Below are positions 59,964 through 64,000 of a DNA stretch of 64,000 bases, one piece after another. The position numbers and the translations under genes were made by a program. The number at the start of each line of letters is the position of its first letter. Within the stretch, counting starts at the first letter, position 1. Source of the stretch: Betaproteobacteria bacterium (lineage in GTDB: Bacteria; Pseudomonadota; Gammaproteobacteria; Burkholderiales; Ga0077523); NCBI GenBank assembly GCA_016713305.1, contig JADJPK010000007.1:1-64000 (forward strand), in the 5' to 3' direction. The notes under the pieces are model-generated. The model ran no database searches, had not been told where the DNA came from, and saw only the letters and a list, made by a program, of their open reading frames with translations.

Positions 59964-61112
59964 ATGGCCGAAGACAGCGACCTCGAACGAACCGAACCAG
60001 CATCACAGCGACGGCTCGACGAGGCCCGCAGCCGTGGCCAGATTCCACGATCCCCCGAACTGGCGACATTCTCCATCCTGCGTGCCGGCGGGGCCGCGAT
60101 CATGACGCTGGGCGGCGGGCTGGTGGGGAGTCTCCAGTCCGTCATGGTTCACGGCCTGACCCTCGACCGCGCCGCCGCTTTCCGCCTGGATGTCATGACC
60201 GCCCGCCTGCGCGAAGCCGGCGAGCATGCGCTCATGAGCTTTCTCCCGTATCTCGCCATTCTCATGCTGGTGGCTCTGCTGGCGCCCATGCTCGTGAGCG
60301 GATGGGTCTTCACCTTCGAGTCGGTGGCGCCGCAGTTCAAGCGGATCAATCCGGCTGCGGGACTGGGGCGGATGTTCTCCACTCACGGCCTGGTGGAACT
60401 CGGCAAGGCCGTCATCAAGTCGCTGGTCGTGGGCGGAATCGCGACGCTGGTCGTCATGAACGAGCTCGATGCCATCCTGGGGCTGGCTGCGGAACCACTG
60501 GACGTGGCCGCCGGCCACCTCGGGCAGTTGCTTCTGGTGACCTTCCTGTGGGTGGTCGGAGGCATGGCGCTGGTGGTGGCGGTGGATGTGCCGTTCCAGA
60601 TCTGGGAACACCACCGCCAGTTGCGAATGACCAAGGAAGAAGTCAGGCAGGAATACAAGGAGACCGAGGGCGATCCGCAGTTGAAGGCGCGGATCCGTCA
60701 GTTGCAGCGTGAGCAGGCCCGGCGGCGGATGATGGCGGAGGTGCCCAAGGCCGACGTGGTGGTCACCAACCCGACGCACTTCGCCGTGGCGCTGCGCTAC
60801 CGCGAGGGCAGCATGCGGGCGCCGATGGTCGTGGCCAAGGGATCGGACAAGGTCGCGGAGCGCATCATCGAACTGGCCCGCGACAATGCCGTACCGGTGC
60901 TGCGCGCCGCGCCTCTTGCGCGCGCGCTTCACGCCCACGGCGATCTGGGACGGGAGATCCCCGCCGCGTTGTACACGGCAGTGGCCGAAGTGCTCGCCTA
61001 CGTGTATCAGCTCACACGCTACGAGCGGAGCGGAGGCGACGAGCCGGTGGCGCCCACCGCGATCGCGGTGCCTCCGGAACTGGACCCCGCCATCGGCGGC
61101 GACGAGGCGTAA
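59964..61112 (+). CDS. flhB: Flagellar export gate protein FlhB
   Basis: A 382-aa type-III export component that switches substrate from hook to filament. Residues 1-35 are the conserved ERTEPASQRRLDEARSRGQIPRSPEL; four membrane helices follow; the cytoplasmic domain self-cleaves at Asn269-Pro270 in the NPTH motif (VVVTNPTHFAVALRY), the same position as in Salmonella FlhB. It is followed by flhA after 3 bases. Confidence 0.97.
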   Translation: MAEDSDLERTEPASQRRLDEARSRGQIPRSPELATFSILRAGGAAIMTLGGGLVGSLQSVMVHGLTLDRAAAFRLDVMTARLREAGEHALMSFLPYLAILMLVALLAPMLVSGWVFTFESVAPQFKRINPAAGLGRMFSTHGLVELGKAVIKSLVVGGIATLVVMNELDAILGLAAEPLDVAAGHLGQLLLVTFLWVVGGMALVVAVDVPFQIWEHHRQLRMTKEEVRQEYKETEGDPQLKARIRQLQREQARRRMMAEVPKADVVVTNPTHFAVALRYREGSMRAPMVVAKGSDKVAERIIELARDNAVPVLRAAPLARALHAHGDLGREIPAALYTAVAEVLAYVYQLTRYERSGGDEPVAPTAIAVPPELDPAIGGDEA

Positions 61113-61115
61113 CCG

Positions 61116-63198
61116 ATGGCAGAGGCCTCGACCGCCGCAGCCCGGCCGCCCGGCCGGCTGCCCCTGAACACCCTTGCGGGTCCGATCCTCATCCTGCTCG
61201 TGCTGGGCATGATGACGCTGCCTCTGCCCACGATCCTGCTGGACATGCTGTTCACGTTCAACATCGCGATGTCGATGATTGTGCTGCTGGCGGCCCTGTT
61301 CTCGCTCAAGCCGCTCGACTTCTCGGTGTTTCCGACGGTCCTGCTGGTGACGACGCTGCTGCGGTTGTCGCTCAACGTCGCCTCCACGCGCGTAGTGCTG
61401 CTGGAAGGGCACACGGGACCCGGGAGCGGCAGGGCACGTCATCGAGGCCTTCGGCAATTTCCTCGTCGGTGGCAACTACGCGGTGGGCATCGTCGTGTTC
61501 GTGATCCTGGTGGTGATCAACTTCGTCGTGATCACCAAGGGCGCCGGCCGCATCGCGGAAGTCTCCGCCCGGTTCACCCTGGATGCGATGCCGGGCAAGC
61601 AGATGGCGATCGATGCCGACCTCAACGCCGGACTCATCGGGGAGGAGGAGGCACGCAAACGCCGGGCGGTGGTGGCCCAGGAGGCGGATTTCTACGGTTC
61701 CATGGACGGTGCCAGCAAGTTCGTCCGCGGGGATGCCATCGCCGGGATCATCATCACCATCATCAACGTGCTGGGCGGGCTTGCCGTGGGCGTGATCCAG
61801 CACGACCTGGATTTCGCGACCGCCGCCCAGAACTACACGCTGCTCACGATCGGCGACGGGCTGGTGGCCCAGATCCCGTCCCTCATCATCTCCACGGCCG
61901 CAGGCGTGGTCGTGAGCCGAGTAGCGACGGACGAGGATCTGTCGCAGCAGTTCATGACGCAGATGTTCATGCGTCCGCAGATCCTCTACATCACCGCTTC
62001 CGTCCTGCTGTTGCTGGGCATCATCCCGGGCATGCCGCACGTGGCCTTCCTCTTCATGGCATCGGTGCTTGCCGGAGTGGGTTATCTGTCCGACCAGCGC
62101 GCCAGGAAGGCGCCGCCGCCACCGCCGCCACCGCCTCCGGCCCCGGAATCGGTGGAGGTCGGCTGGGAGGATGTCGGCACAGTCGACGTCCTGGGCCTGG
62201 AGGTGGGCTACCGGCTGATTCCGCTCGTGGACAAGGCGCAGGATGGCGATCTGCTGCGGCGCATTCGCGGCATCCGCAAGAAGATCGCGCAGGAGATGGG
62301 TTTTCTGGTCCCGGCCGTTCACATCCGCGACAGCCTGGAACTGAAGCCCAACGGGTACCGCATCACGCTGAAGGGCGTCGAGGCGGGAACCGGGGAGGTT
62401 CTGGTCGGCCAGTTCCTGGCGATCAATCCGGGACGGGCATTGGGGTCGCTCCAGGGCGCGCCGACACGGGATCCCGCGTTCGGCCTGCCGGCCGTCTGGG
62501 TGGACCAGGCGAACCGGGAGCAGGCCATCACCATGGGCTACACGGTCGTGGATGCCGGCACGGTGATCGCGACGCACATCTCGAGCATCGTGCAGGGGCA
62601 CGCGGCGGAACTTCTCGGTCGCGAAGAGGTGCAGGCGCTGCTGGATCACCTGACCAAGGAAGCGCCGAAGCTCGTCGAGGATATCGTGCCCAAGGTCGTG
62701 CCGGTGGGCGTTCTTCACAAGGTGCTGCAGAGCCTGCTTGCCGAAGGCGTCCACATCCGGGACATGCGCTCGATCCTCGAGACACTGGCCGAGCACTATC
62801 CGAAACAACAGGACCCGGAAGAGCTGACGGCAGCGGTAAGGGTCACATTGTCGCGTGCTATCATCCATTCGATCGCACCGGGTACTGGCGACGTTCAAGT
62901 GATCGCCCTCGACCCGCAACTCGAACAGATCCTGTTGCAGGCCGCGCAATCGAAAACAGGCGACAGCGCGGGCTTGGAACCCAATCTCGCGGAGAACCTG
63001 TTGAAGCAGGCAGCGAAGCTCGTGCAGGAACAGGAAGCCTCCGGCCGCGCAGCCGTTCTGATGGTCCCCGCACCGATCCGCAGTCTGCTGTCACGCTTCC
63101 TGCGCCGATCCGCGCCCCAGCTGCGCGTCATATCCCACGCAGAGGTTCCCGACAGCCGCGTCATCAAGGTGATTGCGGTCCTCGGAGGCCGCGCGTGA
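61116..63198 (+). pseudogene. flhA: Flagellar export gate protein FlhA, frame broken by one extra G
   Basis: FlhA is the large export-gate subunit. ATG 61116 starts PGRLPLNTLAGPIL-type membrane helices and reads family sequence to VLLEGHTGPG (about codon 103). At 61422-61424 the sequence CCCGGGAGCGG shifts the frame; with one G fewer it reads PGAAGHVIEAFGNFLVGGNYAVGIVVFVI and continues without interruption to the stop at 63198. The second piece includes the FHIPEP-like region (ITKGAGRIAEVSARFTLDAMPGKQMAIDADL) and the cytoplasmic domain (PKLVEDIVPKVVPVG). The span of 2083 nt is 694 codons plus one; the corrected 693 aa is the normal size. Given intact flhB and flhF, a sequencing insertion is more likely than gene loss. 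Confidence 0.85.
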
Positions 63199-63234
63199 TG
63201 CGGCCCTCTCCCGTTCCGGCGCGCGATCCGAACC

Positions 63235-64000
63235 ATGGTCGTTAGGAAGTTCTTCGCAGCCAACACGCGGGAAGCCCTGCGCCTCGTGCGCGAGGCGCTG
63301 GGCGCCGATGCGCTGATCCTGGCCAATCGGACCATGCCGGGCGGCGTGGAAATCATGGCGGTCGCCGAACACGAAGTCGCGTCGGTGGCCGCTCCGGTCA
63401 AAGGCGACGGACTCGCAGCGGCTCCACCTGCGCCGAAACCGGACTCGCCGAGGCCGGCCATGGAGACCGGGTTCGCGCAGGAACTGCTCGACGAAGTCCG
63501 GCACCTGCGCGGCATGGTGGAAGGGCAGCTCGCAGGGTTCGCGTGGCGGGAAATGGCGACCGCATCCCCGGTGCAGGCGGAACTCATGAAGGAACTGCTC
63601 ATGCGCGGATTCGGCGCCGGCTTCGCCCGCGCCGTCGCTTCGCGCATGCCGCCTGGCGAATCGCTCACGCGGGCGTTGCGCTGGGTAAAAGGCGTTCTCT
63701 CCAACAGCCTTCGATGCGTGCCGGCCGGTGAGGACATCGTCTCCACGGGCGGCGTGTACGCGCTGGTGGGGCCCACGGGAGTCGGCAAGACCACCACGGT
63801 CGCCAAGATCGCCGCCAGTTGCACGCTGCAGCACGGTCCTTCCCAGGTGGCGCTGGTCACCACGGATACCTACCGGATCGGGGCCGTGGACCAGTTGCGC
63901 ATCTACGGCAAGATTCTCGGCATTCCGGTCTATGCGGCGAAGGACGGTGACGATCTCAAGGTCACGCTCGCGGAACTGCACGGGCGCAAGCTCGTGCTCA
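63235..64000 (+). CDS. flhF: Flagellar placement GTPase FlhF, C-terminus cut by the window edge
   Basis: At least 255 aa of an SRP-type GTPase that sets the place and number of polar flagella. The N-terminus MVVRKFFAANTREALRLVREALGADALILANRT is the FlhF B-domain start. A Pro/Ala-rich linker follows, then the N-domain and the G domain from about residue 170: G1 GPTGVGKTTT (179-188) and TTDTYRIGAVDQL. ATG 63235 lies 34 bases after the flhA stop. FlhF implies polar flagellation. Confidence 0.95.
   Translation, partial: MVVRKFFAANTREALRLVREALGADALILANRTMPGGVEIMAVAEHEVASVAAPVKGDGLAAAPPAPKPDSPRPAMETGFAQELLDEVRHLRGMVEGQLAGFAWREMATASPVQAELMKELLMRGFGAGFARAVASRMPPGESLTRALRWVKGVLSNSLRCVPAGEDIVSTGGVYALVGPTGVGKTTTVAKIAASCTLQHGPSQVALVTTDTYRIGAVDQLRIYGKILGIPVYAAKDGDDLKVTLAELHGRKLVL

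Overview
The window is GC-rich and gene-dense. It looks like a chromosomal segment of a motile, Gram-negative betaproteobacterium. The evidence is lipoprotein signals and an outer-membrane barrel, an FlhB/FlhA/FlhF flagellar block with a sigma-28-type chemoreceptor promoter, CcmI and PEP-CTERM/exosortase substrates, and the E. coli-like order suhB-trmJ-iscR. I cannot name a genus. I saw no tRNA, rRNA, CRISPR array, insertion sequence or prophage.

Layout. 1-4.7 kb: two small lipoproteins, a frame-disrupted 2-hydroxychromene-2-carboxylate isomerase, DAHP synthase (aroG type) and a large secreted alpha-carbonic anhydrase. 4.8-14.2 kb: mostly catabolic or oxidoreductase genes (amidase, NIPSNAP, two FAH-family enzymes, SDR epimerase, enol-lactonase-like hydrolase, aldo/keto reductase, MFS carrier), with a 3-copy tandem repeat at 6.7-7.06 kb. 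14.2-23.5 kb: a cold-shock gene followed by four tandem copies of one terminator hairpin, threonine ammonia-lyase, an Aer-like chemoreceptor, a sugar-phosphate mutarotase, two exporters, a HAD phosphatase and a PEP-CTERM protein. 23.5-30.8 kb: aceE divergent from an Lrp-type regulator, a second PEP-CTERM protein, ccmI, mltB and an AlkA-type glycosylase. 30.9-34.9 kb: a giant STAND-BTAD regulator with a small secreted protein and a 66-aa protein. 34.9-40 kb: dinB, a geranylgeranyl-reductase-type flavoprotein and mutS. 40-46 kb: a three-gene phosphorelay (PAS histidine kinase, receiver, REC-GAF-GGDEF-EAL). 46-55 kb: suhB, trmJ and an IscR-led SUF iron-sulfur operon (iscR, A-type carrier, sufBCDSU, nfu, Rieske ferredoxin). 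55-59.9 kb: two DUF4124 proteins, a MarR-cytochrome b561-YceI x3 operon and an outer-membrane barrel. 60-64 kb: flhB, flhA and flhF, running off the right edge.

How the genes work together. The SUF block is self-contained for Fe-S assembly: desulfurase, sulfur acceptor, scaffold, carrier and sensor-repressor. The b561/YceI block looks like a periplasmic redox or isoprenoid-binding stress module under a local MarR. The histidine kinase, receiver and EAL genes are translationally packed and probably form one signalling chain ending in cyclic-di-GMP hydrolysis.

Quality note. Five otherwise well-conserved genes (positions about 632, 7637, 20224, 57286 and 61423) each carry exactly one inserted or missing base. 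This pattern suggests residual sequencing or assembly indels rather than five independent gene deaths, so these entries are described both as they stand and as they would read when corrected.
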